A stretch of 64,000 nt of DNA from positions 185,621,439 through 185,685,438 of the forward strand of contig NC_050100.1 of the NCBI RefSeq assembly GCF_902167145.1, in the 5' to 3' direction. The stretch is from Zea mays (Eukaryota; Streptophyta; Magnoliopsida; Poales; Poaceae). The notes below the pieces were generated by a model. The model was given only the letters and a program-made list of their open reading frames with translations, made no database searches and was not told where the DNA came from. This document shows positions 44,638 through 56,500 of this stretch, one piece after another (within the stretch, counting starts at the first letter, position 1; each line of letters opens with the position of its first letter). A program made the position numbers and the translations under genes.

Positions 44638-45650
44638 GTCTAGTGTACGCACACACGTACGTACTCCGAATAAACAAAATGTAGCGAGGCCAGCCAGGCA
44701 TGGAGATATAAACACCCATTGGATAGTCAAGTATTATTATCGAAACACGCAACATTGTCCATAGTCCTTGTAGGAGTCCCTCACAAGAATACTCACATAA
44801 GGGTCAAACTCGTGATCAGATAACTATGTGGATAGTCCCAAACTTTTCTCATGTGTAAGTGAATCTCCAGCGTAGCCTCTTTTAGATGCTCCTCATCGTT
44901 TTCGCTATCGAGTTTTCTGATGCACAGTGGTGGCCACACTATAAATGTAGTTGGTGTGATCTCGCAAGACAAGAACAAAAGGTAAGAGTCATTCTAATGT
45001 GAGAACGTATGGTTTGATGCTCTGCTTGAACGCGAACATTGTGGCCATATGGTTTGACGCCTCTCCACTACGGGTTCGACCACATGGTCTGACACCTTGC
45101 CACTTGGTCTTATGCCTGCAAAATCCTAATCTTGCTTTGTTTATTCGTGATCTTTATATCTGGATTGTTTTCATATTGTGTCTTGAACTCTTGCATGTTC
45201 TTTTAGGGTATCAATGAGTCCTCTAATGTCTTTCTTATGGTGTTGACCATTCAGACCACCTCTTTGCCTTTGTTCAAGTCAACTTTGCATCCTATTAGAG
45301 AGAAAGTCCAACAAAAAACAATATTTAGATGGTGTTTTAGGTTTAAGAATGTTAATGTAGCCCAAAGGAAACCATTCATTATCATTGAACCCTCATCAGA
45401 CTGCTTTGAGACATGTGGGTGAGTCAAAAGTGTCGTAATCAAAGCTTCAACGCCTATGAAGAGATACTTTGACATAAGATGATGCCCAATAGGAGCTTTG
45501 GGAAGGAAAAAATATAAGAAGTTTCGATGAAGGGAAGACATGTGTGTGACATACATGTGTGATGAAATGATATAAATGTACTCCATCGAATACAAAGAAT
45601 TACTATATAATAAGAAGGGGTGAATGTAATTTTGTAGGAACATTTACTGG
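44638..45650. other. No gene recognised
   Basis: AT-rich sequence. Around 45007-45115, phrases like catatggtttgacgcc and acatggtctgacacc recur three or four times. Nothing else can be supported. Confidence 0.45.
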
Positions 45651-46620
45651 AGCTTGACACTACAAATAGGTGAATAGTGCGGTCGCTAGAAGGGTCGACA
45701 TTTTGCTAATTATGCGCTTGTCATTACATTTGTGTCAAAAGATGACACTAAAGCTAATAATTATGAAAAAATAAATCTTTTATGTTTCATATGTGTTCGA
45801 AGATCATATTTGCCTTCATCAAGTATTACTACATCTTAAGTTTTATTTGTATTATGCATGATATATTTGTTTGAACATGAGTAAACAATACAACTAAGAA
45901 TTAAATCTCGCCTTATAAGAATCAACAAAGGAGAATATGAATCCCTCACAATACTTTCTCCCCTCCACAATTTGGCGGGAGAGAAGATATTATCAATATA
46001 ATCATGTTGCTCTGTTGTTATTCTATCAAAATTTTGACAGGTTTCCAACATTTGGCGCCCATCTCAAGTATGCTCACTAATGACCGTGATCATGCCTCCA
46101 CAAAGGAAAATGATTGCTAGCATAACATATTGTGCCAATAATCTAGGAGAGTAGGATTGTAATGATGATGGCAACCTGATTGAATTCAACCACCAAGGCA
46201 AGAGAAGAGGAAGGCCCTAGAGCTATTGATTGACTAAGATGACGTTGATGTAGAATTTGAGGGGCTAGAAGCCATCCAAAGGCACATGAAGGTGTAGAAG
46301 CAAAAGCTGCTTCGAGCTACTCAGCTTCAGAGGCAAATAGACAAAGTGTTGGAAGAGTTCTATTGTATGAGAAGAGAAGAAGACTGAGAACAAAGGCAAG
46401 AGCATAAAAGATATCACAACATAAATACCTTCGGTCAAGAAAAGCAAAACTATTATAGTCTTATCTATGACAACACATTTCCACACTCTAGGGAATTGTA
46501 GGTAGTCCCTTGGCCTACTGTATACAAGCCATCTTTGCTTCTTTTGTATGACAGGCAATCCGACCCAAAGCAGTTCCTCATGAGTTAGAAGCTTTCAGAA
46601 GACTAAAGAACTTTTGAACC
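45651..46620 (+). pseudogene. Decayed Zeon-like Gypsy element: LTR end, primer-binding site and gag remnant
   Basis: An LTR end gtttccaaca (46050) is followed by a primer-binding site TTTGGCGCCCATC (46051-46063), very like the Zeon-like CTCCAACA plus TTGGCGCCCACC. In the plus frame downstream, broken by stops, 46258-46360 reads like the gag coiled coil (ATQLQRQIDKVLEE against AELQRQIDEASEE in the Zeon-like gag). Positions 46525-46590 read YKPSLLLLYDRQSDPKQFLMS against YKPPQLPVFDGHSDPKQFLMS. This is an old relative of the Zeon-like element. The outer LTR edge is not visible; 45651 is only a rough limit. Confidence 0.68.
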
Positions 46621-47165
46621 TCTGGTATCGGTGGATCCTTAGACTAGTTTAAACTATATCCATAGCACCAAGCATCTCTTATATCCTATCATCATATGTC
46701 ATATCATCATATTCCACTTATGCATGTTGATACTATGTCTCGCCATGGTGGACCTGAAAGGGAAATGGGCAAGTTAGCCATTTCTACCTATTTAAGTGAT
46801 TGAATGTTTAACACAACATCTTGGACTAACTTGTTTTCCATGTGTATGAGTACATGTTCACTTAAATGTAATGTGAAGATTTTAAGTCCAAATGAGCTTA
46901 AAAGAGGATAGGAAATGCAACTTTGTGTAAAATGGTAAAACTGTGAGGTTTGAACTTTTTGGTATGTTGCATATGTCTATTACAATGTTTCTAGCACTTT
47001 GATTTGATCTCTAACTCAGTTCCTTGATAAGAGTGTTTTTTTGGACTTAGTTTGAGCTAAATCAGAAATCCTGGTGAAAATACAAGGAAAAGATGACTAC
47101 CTATGACTTAGTTCAATTGATTTCACTCTAATAATATTTGTCTAAGTCGTAGGAAAGCTCCCAAG
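46621..47165. other. Unassigned repeat-like sequence
   Basis: No gene. The stretch beginning tgaaagggaaatgggc (46755) could be an LTR start of another family, but no matching end or primer-binding site was found. Confidence 0.35.
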
Positions 47166-49875
47166 TGTCACACCCGGTTTTAGAAGGCAAACCGAATGTG
47201 AACCATATACGTGCCAGGATCAGCAATTCACGTACACAACAGTTACATAACTGGACATCATCACACAGTGCTCAAATAATAACATAAAAGATAGTAATGG
47301 TCGATTACATCATGATGTCCGAGACATCCACATAGTCATTAACAATTATCAAAGTGCGGAAAAGAAACGTAGATACACACGGCCTTCACAGGCAGCCGAC
47401 TGGGGGTTGCCGCTAACCCACGCCTATAACTCATCGTACTCTTGGAACTCCTGGAAGTCCTCCTCCATGACTTCATATTCTCCTGAGCAGTGGTTGCAAC
47501 GTGGACAACCTGGGGGGTTTAGTGTGTAAAGCAAGAGTGAGTACACATCAACATACTCAGCAATTGTCCTGTTTGGCTGTAGTGGACTAGTTTTATGTGG
47601 GGTTAAAGTCCAACAATTACTTTTAGTTGGTCAAGTTATTATTACTAGTAGAGAGCTAGGTTTTAGCATGAACCCAAGTTATTAACCCAAAAGTATCCTT
47701 TCCAAACGGAAAGAATACCAGAAACATTACCATAAGCATAATCGAAACCATCATCCTCGTCACCATCTGTAAACCAAACATCTCTGATCCAGTATCTCTA
47801 ATCAATGGAGCTCCCTTGGCCGCTCATAACCGCGAGCACGACTGATATATCAGTTTCATAACACTCTACAGAGGTTGCGCACTTTACCCACAAGCCATGA
47901 TTTCCTCTTGCCTCGGGCCGATCAAACCCTTAAACACTACCAAGGTGAATAGGCAGGGTTTTACTACGTAGCTTTTACAAAGATTCCCTGAGGCTGTAGT
48001 TGCCCGTTAGGTTTCCTAAATGTACCGCACTCCTCCCCAAGGGGCAATCCACCCTTGGCAGAGCTAGCCGCATACACCGAGCCCCATTGACGGCACGACG
48101 GCGAAGCGAACTACACCCCAGTTCCTCTAATTATTCAGCTAAGGGCGTTCCATTCCACCCTCATGGTTGTACTGTTTTCTCGGGCGGTCATCCAACGAAC
48201 CAACCCTTACGGAGAGGCACTCGAGAAACCGCTCGAGTCCCCTTAAATGCCACAAGTATATCATCATAATCAAAAGGGAAAACAATATATCATAAATAAT
48301 CTCATCTTGTTCAATGATTAATGTGAAGCACTAGCATAAAGCTAAACCAAAATAACCCAACCCAAATAGGTAAACAAGGACAAGATAAACAAAAGCTAGT
48401 CAATCCTTAGGTATAAATTGTGTAAATGCGGGGAGTAAATTATAAAATGAGTAGGACATAGATGGGTCAAGGGACACTTGCCTTCACCAACCAGCTGCTG
48501 CTCAGGGTCTTCATCTGTAACTCCTTCGGACTCCGCCAACTGACCGTTATCTATACGAATTCAAACATACGTTTCACAAATTTAATATAAAAGAACAGTA
48601 CACTATGCAGTAAAATATAATAAATAAGCAGACGCTCATCGCAGGGCTCGCACCTACGACTAAGCGAGAAAGAGAAAGTAACGGTCGAGGCTACGGTCGA
48701 AGACGATTACGTTAGACAATTATAGATTAAAGTACTCATCTAAGCTTAATAGTATTAGTTTGACAATTACGCTATACATAGAACAGAGTTATGTTATATT
48801 TTTAATTATTATAAACAATTCAAGGTAAATTTAAAAGGGTTGTCGCGCGGCGAAACACACGATGGCACATACGAACTAAATGAAAAATAAAATAAATCGT
48901 CGTGCGACGAAGCGCGCAATGAGACACTTGAATTAATTATGGAAAATAACGTCAAATGTCGCGCGACGAAGCGCACGATAGCGTACATCACTTAAACTGA
49001 AATTAGAACAAGACATCGCGCGACTAAACGCGCGACATCACACATTAAATAACCTAAACTTAAATTGAATCGTTGCGCGACGAAGCACACGACAACACAT
49101 TAATAAAATCTGAAATTAAATAAATCGCCGCGCGACGAAGCGCGCGACGCAACCCATTAGATAATCAGAAAATAAATTGAATCGTCGCACGACGCATCAC
49201 GCTAAATAATCTAAAATTAAACTGAATCGTCGCGCGGCTAAGCGCGCGACACATCACACTAATAAGTCTTAAAATAAACTAATTCGTCGCGCGATGAAGC
49301 GCACGACACATCACGTTAATTAAACTAAATTCAAAACTAATTAAACTGAAATTTGATTACCGCGCGCGCTGGGGCTGCGTGTGCGGGAAGCCGGGAACGC
49401 GTTGGGCGAGCCGCGAGAGCCACAATGCCGAGGGCCAGGGGCCGCGCGCACCGGGGCCAGGAGCCAAGGGGGGGGCTAGGGACGCGCAGGGGCGCGCATG
49501 GAAGGAGAAAGGGGAGGGAGAGAGGGAGAGGGGAGCTCACCTTGGGGATCCAAAATCCGGCGATAACCGTCACCGGATCACCTAGGGCACGAGGTGGGAG
49601 AGAGAGATGGAAGAAAGAAAGAGGGGGTTACTACGCGGGAAAATCAAATGAGAGGGAGGTAGAGAGGGGGCGCGCATGGGGGGGAGGGGCGCGCCGGCCG
49701 GGCCGGGCTAGGTCGGGTCGGGTCGGGCTGGGACGGGCCCACAACGCACACGACCACTGATCAAAAACCAATCGCGAATCAAAATCCAAAACTGGGCGAG
49801 GCGGACACGCGATAAAGCACAACATCAGACAAAATAAATATGCTTCGGCATGATGCAACACTCATGTCAACTTAG
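47166..49875 (-). mobile_element. Probable solo LTR, Tekay/Del-like, minus orientation
   Basis: The left edge TGTCACACCCGGTTTTAG reads, on the minus strand, as an LTR end. Just inside, the minus strand carries gctgagtatgttgatgtgtactcactcttgc, which parallels gctgagtacgtttgtactcacccttgc near the end of the 3.6-kb LTRs. The right edge is not certain (about 49860-49875). No primer-binding site, purine tract or coding sequence adjoins either end, as expected after LTR-LTR recombination. The 5 bases left of it (CCAAG) do not reappear on the right, so a truncated element is also possible. Confidence 0.5.
48838..49312. repeat. CG-rich tandem array, about 56-60-bp unit, 9 copies
   Basis: Variants of TCGTCGCGCGACGAAGCGCGCGACA recur near 48840, 48897, 48957, 49013, 49070, 49126, 49182, 49228 and 49284, spaced by AT-rich arms (aaataatctaaaattaaattga). 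The CGCGCGACGAAGCGCGCG core is partly palindromic and dense in CpG within AT-rich surroundings. Confidence 0.85.
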
Positions 49876-49979
49876 GTTTTGTTTACACGCGATACGAACA
49901 CCAGTCGTTATACTGCTTTGAAACTGGGAAGAAGGAGCGAAACAGGAAGAGAAAAGAGAGTAACGCTTAGTGACAAGGT

Positions 49980-50130
49980 TCCCGGAACGTTAGGAATGAG
50001 GAACGGGAACGAGGAACGCGGTACGTCTGTTAAAGCAACATGGAACGTTGAGGGGTATACAGATGATCGACGTTCATTCGATGCGTGGAACGTGTTCCCA
50101 ACAATTTAGGAACGCAGTTAGGGAACGATG
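49980..50130. repeat. GGAACG-type subterminal repeat cluster
   Basis: GGAACG or its complement occurs about nine times in 150 bases (for example cccggaacgttagg, gaggaacgggaacgaggaacgcgg, gtggaacgtgttccc). It lies beyond the 3' end of the minus-strand hAT transposase gene. hAT elements often carry dense subterminal motifs bound by their transposase. Confidence 0.6.
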
Positions 50131-50229
50131 CGTAATTGAAATAAGCAATGACACATACATAATATATAATATATGTATATATAACTGATAATGATGGGAT
50201 CCCCATAATGATAAGTCATAGTGTCTTAG

Positions 50230-50231
<2 letters not shown>

Positions 50232-50273
<42 letters not shown>
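50232..50273. repeat. (TA)n microsatellite
   Basis: About 21 TA units just downstream of the hAT transposase pseudogene stop. Confidence 0.95.
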
Positions 50274-50277
<4 letters not shown>

Positions 50278-50305
50278 GGTAACGATAATCACTTTCTTGC
50301 AAAGC

Positions 50306-51735
50306 CTAGATAAAAGAGTCTTCTGGATCAATGTCCCATTTAGCATGTGCGCCATGTTTGTAGCCATCTGTTGATCTTGACAAAAGTCGCAAATTGGAGT
50401 GGATGAAGACTAATTTATCTGCAGTGGTAGTGTTCATCCTATTGCGCTTGGTGTTATGTATATGGCTGAATGTGCTCCAAATTCTCTCGACCGATGAACT
50501 GCTGATGGGTTGAGATAAATTTTTTTTGCAACCTCAGCTAAATCTGGAGTATCAGAACCATAACTTACCCACCATTCAATCGGCTCCATGGTAAATGCAT
50601 CCAATTGAACGGGTGGCAGCGCAAACATTCCCTTCTTCATAATAAAAGCATTAAATTGCTCCCTCAAAACTTGTTGTTCCCTTGGAGAATCTGTAATTTT
50701 ACTAAAAGCTTCAAGCACATTAGTCATAACCTCCTTATCTGTATTAGGAGCTTGCCTTATGGTGCCACCAGGAGCTGGGGTGTTGAGGTATTGTTGATGA
50801 TAAAATTTTGGGCATAAGGCATATGCTAAGCAATGAAGGGGAAGATTCATCTTCTCCCAACGGCGCATAACGATACTTTCAACCTCAACAAAATCATCTT
50901 TATGCGGGTTATCATCTTTTGTCATTATATCTTTTATTTCACCAACCATGCAATCCATTCTCTCATAGATTTCTCCCATCTTTGGACCTTCTCCATCACT
51001 AAATCTTAATACGGAGTATATTGGCTCTGTGATAGCAATTATATTTTCAGCCTCCATCCAAAAGTTGTCATCATTTATTGTTAGGACAATGACCCTTGCT
51101 TGGTGCTTCACATCATTAGTGCAAGTATTTACCCAATCTTTCCACTGCCTTGTGACTACTGTGGTGGCAAGTGCTTCTCTACATGTTATGAGTCTTTGAA
51201 GCAAAATGTAATGTGAAGCAAATCGAGTTTTTTTCACCTTAAGTAGGTCCAAACGAGAGTTGGTTCTAAACATTGCCAAACAATGGCAATGATTCTGAAA
51301 AACTTGACAATTGCTTTTCCAGTCTTATATGTGTCAAGCATCCATGGAAATTTCATAGCAAAATCCTTGAATATAAGGTTTAGCGTGTGAACAACGCATG
51401 GGGCCCAAAAAATGTGCTTATGCACCTGTAATCAAACAAAATATGATTAGGGAAAATCCAAGATAAAAACACTTGAAGGACAAAATATGCGACTTACGTT
51501 TTCAATTTCCTTTCCAGCTGCTTTGCAATTAGCAGCATTGTCCGTTACCACTTGAAGGACATTTCCTGGTCCAATTTCATCAATAGCCTTCAAGAGATAT
51601 TGTGCAATAGCTTCACCAGTTTTTTCAACTCCAAAGAAATCTTCTGCATATAAGAAACATGAACCTCGACTATTTGACACAATCACATTGATTAGGGGCT
51701 TGTTTTTTATATCCGTCCATCCATCGGACACAACC
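50306..51735 (-). pseudogene. hAT transposase (DUF659 type), truncated by the Huck-like element and frameshifted
   Basis: On the minus strand the frame enters at the Huck-like LTR edge with VSDGWTDIKNKPLINVIV and TDNAANCKAAGKEIEN, the DUF659 catalytic region. An intron follows (GTAAGT donor, about 51426-51495, CAG acceptor). The next exon has WAPCVVHTLNLIFKDF. A frameshift near 51295 and another near 50520 break the rest. After the second, ISSSSVERIWSTFSHIH and KRNRM mark the dimerisation domain, and the frame ends with TAG at 50306-50308. The missing N-terminal part should lie right of the Huck-like element, outside the window. It is a different hAT family from the one at 43295. Confidence 0.85.
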
Positions 51736-52229
51736 TGTCGGGGACCATAATTAGGGGTACCCTCAAGACGCCTAATTCTCAGCTGGTAACCCCCATCAGC
51801 ATAAAGCTGCAGAGGCCTGATGGGTGCGATTAAGTCAGGGATCAGTCCATACGAGCGACTCGATCACGCCTCGCCCGAGCCTAGCCTCGGACAAGGGCAG
51901 CCGACCCCGAGGGATTTCCGTCTCGCCCGAGGCCCCCCTTTAACGGCGGACACATCTCCGGCTCGCCCGAGGCCTTGCCTTCGCTGAGAAGCAACCCTGA
52001 CTAAATCGCCGCACCGACCGACCGAGTCGCAGGAGCATTTAATGCAAAGGTGGCCTGACACCTTTATCCTGACGCGCGCCCCCCGGCAGAGCCGAAGTGA
52101 CCGCCGTCACTTCGCTGCTCCACTGACCGGTCTGACAGAAGGACAGCGCTGCCTGCGCCACTCCGACTGCGGTGCCACTTGACAGAGTGAGACTGACAGG
52201 CAGTCAGGCCTTGCCAAAGGCGCCATAGG

Positions 52230-52680
52230 AAACTCCGCTCCGCCCGACCCAGGGCTCGGACTCGGGCTAGGCCCCGGAAGACGGCGAACTCCGCTCCGCC
52301 CGACCCAGGGCTCGGACTCGGGCTAAGCCCCGGAAGACGGCGAACTCCGCTCCGCCCGACCCAGGTCTCGGACTCAGGCTAGGCCCCGGAAGACGGCGAA
52401 CTCCGCTTCGCCCGACCCAGGGCTCGGACTCGGGCTAGGCCCCGGAAGACGGTGAACTCCGCTCCGCCCGACCCAGGGCTCGGACTCGGGCTAGGCCCCG
52501 GAAGACGGCGAACTCCGCTCCGCCCGACCCAGGGCTCGGACTCGGGCTAGGACCCGGAAGACGGCGAACTCCGCTCCGCCCAACCCAGGGCTCGGACTCG
52601 GGCTCAGCCCCAGAAGACGACGAACTCCGCTTCGCCCGACCCCAGGGCTCGGACTCCGCCCTGGCCTCTGCCGAACAACC
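52230..52680. repeat. 56-bp tandem array in the Huck-like LTR, 8 copies
   Basis: The unit start gaactccgct recurs at 52230, 52286, 52342, 52398, 52454, 52510, 52566 and 52622, an exact 56-base period. Units differ by a few bases. The next parts (52680-52770) are diverged copies of cctcgcccgacc. Confidence 0.93.
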
Positions 52681-53156
52681 TCCGCCTCGCCCGACCCAGG
52701 GGCTCGGGCTCGGCCTCGGCCATGGAAGACAGACTCGACCTCGGCTTCGGAGGAGCCTCCACGTCGCCCGACCTAGGGCACAGGCCCGCCACGTCAACAG
52801 GAAGCGCCATCATCACCCTACCCCGAGCCGACTCGGGCCGCAGAGAACAAGACTGGTGTCCCATCTGGCTAGCTCCGCCAGATAGGCAATGATGGCGCCC
52901 CGCTAGCCCTGTGACGACGGCGGCTCTTAGCTCCCTTACGGAAGCAGGGGGACGTCAGCAAGGACTCAACCGCTCCGACAGCTGTCCCTCCGCCAGGCTC
53001 CGTTGCTCCTCCGACAGCCACGACATCACACCAGCAGGGCGCCAAGATCTCTCCGGCTGCCACATTGGCATGTACTTAGGGCGCTAGCTCTCCCTCCGCT
53101 AGACACGTAGCACTCTGCTACATCCCCATTGTACACCTGGATCCTCTCCTTACGCC

Positions 53157-53164
53157 TATAAAAG
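53157..53164 (+). promoter_or_regulatory. TATA box of the Huck-like LTR
   Basis: TATAAAAG lies about 310 bases before the LTR end and would start transcription near 53190. Confidence 0.7.
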
Positions 53165-53466
53165 GAAGGACTAGGGCCTTCTTAGAGAAGGTTGGCCGCG
53201 CGGGGACGAGGACGGGACAGGCGCTCTCTTGGGGGCCGCTCGCTTCCCTCACCCGCGTGGACGCTTGTAACCCCCTACTGCAAGCGCACCCGACCTGGGC
53301 GCGGGACGAACACGAAGGCCGCGGGATTTCCACCTCTCTCACGCCCGTCTCCGGCCACCTCGCTTTCCCCCCTTCGCGCTCGCCCACGCGCTCGACCCAT
53401 CTGGGCTGGGGCACGCGGCACACTCACTCGTCGGCTTAGGGACCCCCCGGTCTCGAAACGCCGACA

Positions 53467-53490
53467 GTTGGCGCGCCAGGTAGGGGCCTG
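53467..53490 (+). other. Huck-like primer-binding site
   Basis: GTTGGCGCGCCAGGTAGGGG follows the LTR directly. The core is shared with the Grande-like element. Confidence 0.85.
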
Positions 53491-53526
53491 CTGCGTGCTG
53501 ACGAACAGCTTCCCGTCAAGCTCCAG

Positions 53527-56500
53527 ATGGGCAGTCTCCAGCAACCTCTCCGGCCCGGGACGATGCTCCGTTTCGGGAGCCTTGAGTTCATGTCCTTCGA
53601 TGGCAGCTACGACATGATACTCCTTCCACCGCCGCGCGACAACGACAATGGCGGCCGACAACCCGCCCGCCGGCGGTGGAATCGACGACATCTTCCCCGC
53701 ATGGTGGAAGAACAACATTCGAGCTCGCCCCGTCCTCTCCCCCGCCAACGGAGGAGGAGGCGGGGCAACCGAGGCCAAGCGGGAGGCCGCGCTTCGTCGG
53801 CTGTCGAGCGAATCGACGTCCCCAGCGCCCCAACGGAAGGCACGCCGGGCGTCGACCTCGCGTTCGAGACGAAGGCAAGCGTCGTCCCCCCGCGACACAC
53901 CAATCCCGAGCAAGCGGACGACGCCAGCGCGCTCGCGGAGGACTTGCAGGACGTCGCCCTCGTACCTAAGACGACGGTGCAATCAGTCCCCGACGTGACT
54001 ATGTCGCTCCTCGTCGACCAAAAGGTACTGACTGATTCCCATCTTACGTCATTTCGACTCGGCCTCAACCCGCCTAGCGACCTTGCTTTGGCGGGCGCTC
54101 TCGTTGAGGCGAGTGCAGCCCCTCTGGGGTTTCGTATGCGGTCGCCTTGGGACCGATTGACGGACGTCTCGACCTACGGGCCCTCTGGGTCCGAGGAAGA
54201 TGACGATCCCAGCATCTGTTGGGATTTCTCCGGATTTGGCAACCCCAGTGCCATGCGGGACTTTATGACCGCATGTGACTACTGCCTCTCCGACTGTTCC
54301 GACGGTAGCCACAGCCTTGACGACGAGGACTGCGGCCCAAGCCGCGAATGTTTCCACGTCGAGCTAAGGGATCCCTCCGAAGGCAACCATCTCGGCATGC
54401 CGGAGGACGGTGATCTTCCTAGGCCGGTGCCTCGCGCCGACATCCCGCGGGAGCTAGCTGTGGTCCCCGTTTCGGCGGGGGGTCACGACCCACAGCTCGA
54501 GCAAGTCCGCGGGGCGCAGGCCAGGCTCGACGAGGGAGCAGGAGCGCTTGAGACGATCCACCGGGACGTCGGGCAGGTATGGGCGGGCCAACCCCCGGCC
54601 GGAGAAATACGTCACCTGCCCCAGGGTTTCCAGCACCGCGTCGCCAACGACGTCAGGGTCAGACCGCCACCCGCATCCAGTGGGGTCGGTCAAAACCTGG
54701 CAGCCGTAGCGATGCTCCTCCGCGCGATGCCGGAGCCATCAACCACCGAGGGTCGGCGAATCCAGGGAGAGCTCAAGAATCTCCTGGAAGGCGCTGCGGT
54801 CCGATGGGCCGAGAGCTCTGCCTCCCGAAGGCAGGGATACCCCTCGGAACCTCATGCCGTGACTTCCCGATTCATGCGGGAAGCCTCGGTCTACACCGGG
54901 CGCACGCGCAACACCGCGCCTGCGGCCCCGGGCCACCTCGGCAACGAGCACCATCGTCGCGACCGTCGGGCCCACCTCGACGAGAGGGTGCGCCGAGGCT
55001 ACCACCCCAGGCGTGGGGGACGCTATGATAGCGGGGAGGATCGGAGTCCCTCGCCCGAACCACCCGGTCCGCAGGCCTTCAGTCGGGCCATCCGACGGGC
55101 GCCGTTCCCGACCCGGTTCCGACCCCCGACTACTATCACAAAGTACTCGGGGGAAACGAGACCGGAACTGTGGCTCGCAGACTACCGCCTGGCCTGCCAA
55201 CTGGGTGGAATGGACGACGACAACCTCATCATCCGCAACCTCCCCCTGTTCCTCTCCGACACTGCTCGCGCCTGGTTGGAGCACCTGCCTCCGGGGCAGA
55301 TCTCCAACTGGGATGACTTGGTCCAAGCCTTCGCCGGCAATTTCCAGGGCACGTACGTGCGCCCCGGGAATTCCTGGGACCTCCGGAGCTGCCGGCAACA
55401 GCCGGGAGAGTCACTCCGGGACTACATCCGGCGATTCTTGAAGCAGCGCACCGAGCTGCCCAACATCACCGACTCGGATGTCATCGGCGCGTTCCTTGCC
55501 GGCACCACCTGCCGTGACCTGGTGAGTAAGTTGGGTCGCAAGACCCCCACCAGGGCGAGCGAGCTGATGGACATCGCCACCAAGTTCGCCTCTGGCCAGG
55601 AGGCGGTCGAGGCTATCTTCCGAAAGGACAAGCAGCCCCAGGGCCGCCCATCGGAAGAGGCTCCCGAGGCGTCTACTCCGCGCGGCACCAAGAAGAAAGG
55701 CAAGAAGAAATCGCAATCGAAACGCGACGCCACCGACGCGGACCTTGTCGCCACCGCCGAGTACAAGAACCCTCGAAAGCCCCCCGGAGGTGCTAACCTC
55801 TTCGACAAGATGCTCAAGGAGTCGTGCCCCTACCATCAGGGGCCCGTCAAGCACACCCTCGAGGAGTGCGTCATGCTTCGGCTCCACTTCCACAGGGCCG
55901 GGCCACCTGTAGAGGGTGGCAGGGCCCACGACGACGACAAAAAGGAAGATCACCAAGCAGGAGAGTTCCCCGAGGTCCGCGACTGCTTCATGATCTACGG
56001 TGGGCATGTGGCGAATGCCTCGGCTCGGCATCGCAAGCAAGAGCGCCGGGAGGTCTGCTCGGTGAAGGTGGCGACGCCAGTCTACCTAGACTGGTCCGAC
56101 AAGCCCATCACCTTCGACCAAGCTGACCACCCCGACCACGTGCCGAACCCGGGGAAATACCCGCTCGCCGTCGACCCCATCGTCGGCGACGTCAGGCTCA
56201 CCAAGGTCCTGATGGACGGGGGCAGCTGCCTCAACATCATCTACGCCGAGACCCTCAGGCTCCTGCGCGTCGATCTGTTCTCCGTCCGAGCAGGCGCTGC
56301 GCCCTTCCACGAAATCATCCCTGGGAAGCGCGTCTAGCCCCTCGGATGACTCGACCTTCCCGTCTGCTTCGGAACGCCCTCCAACTTCCGAAGGGAGACC
56401 TTGACGTTCGAGGTGGTCGGGTTCCGAGGAACCTACCACGCGGTACTGGGGAGGCCATGCTACGCGAAGTTCATGGCCGTCCCCAACTACACCTACCTGA

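Larger units (their letters stand above)
51736..53466 (+). repeat. Huck-like 5' LTR (1,731 bp)
   Basis: TGTCGGGGACC ... AAACGCCGACA. The TATA box is at 53157-53164 (ctataaaagg). The inner edge is set by the primer-binding site and the outer edge by comparison with 63857. Confidence 0.9.

Noticed and set aside
50232..50273. TA tract as an origin or matrix attachment site
   Set aside because: A plain dinucleotide repeat gives no support for such a role.
56335..56349. Programmed stop-codon readthrough between protease and reverse transcriptase of the Huck-like element
   Set aside because: Two stops lie close together and three more occur elsewhere in pol, so decay explains them better.
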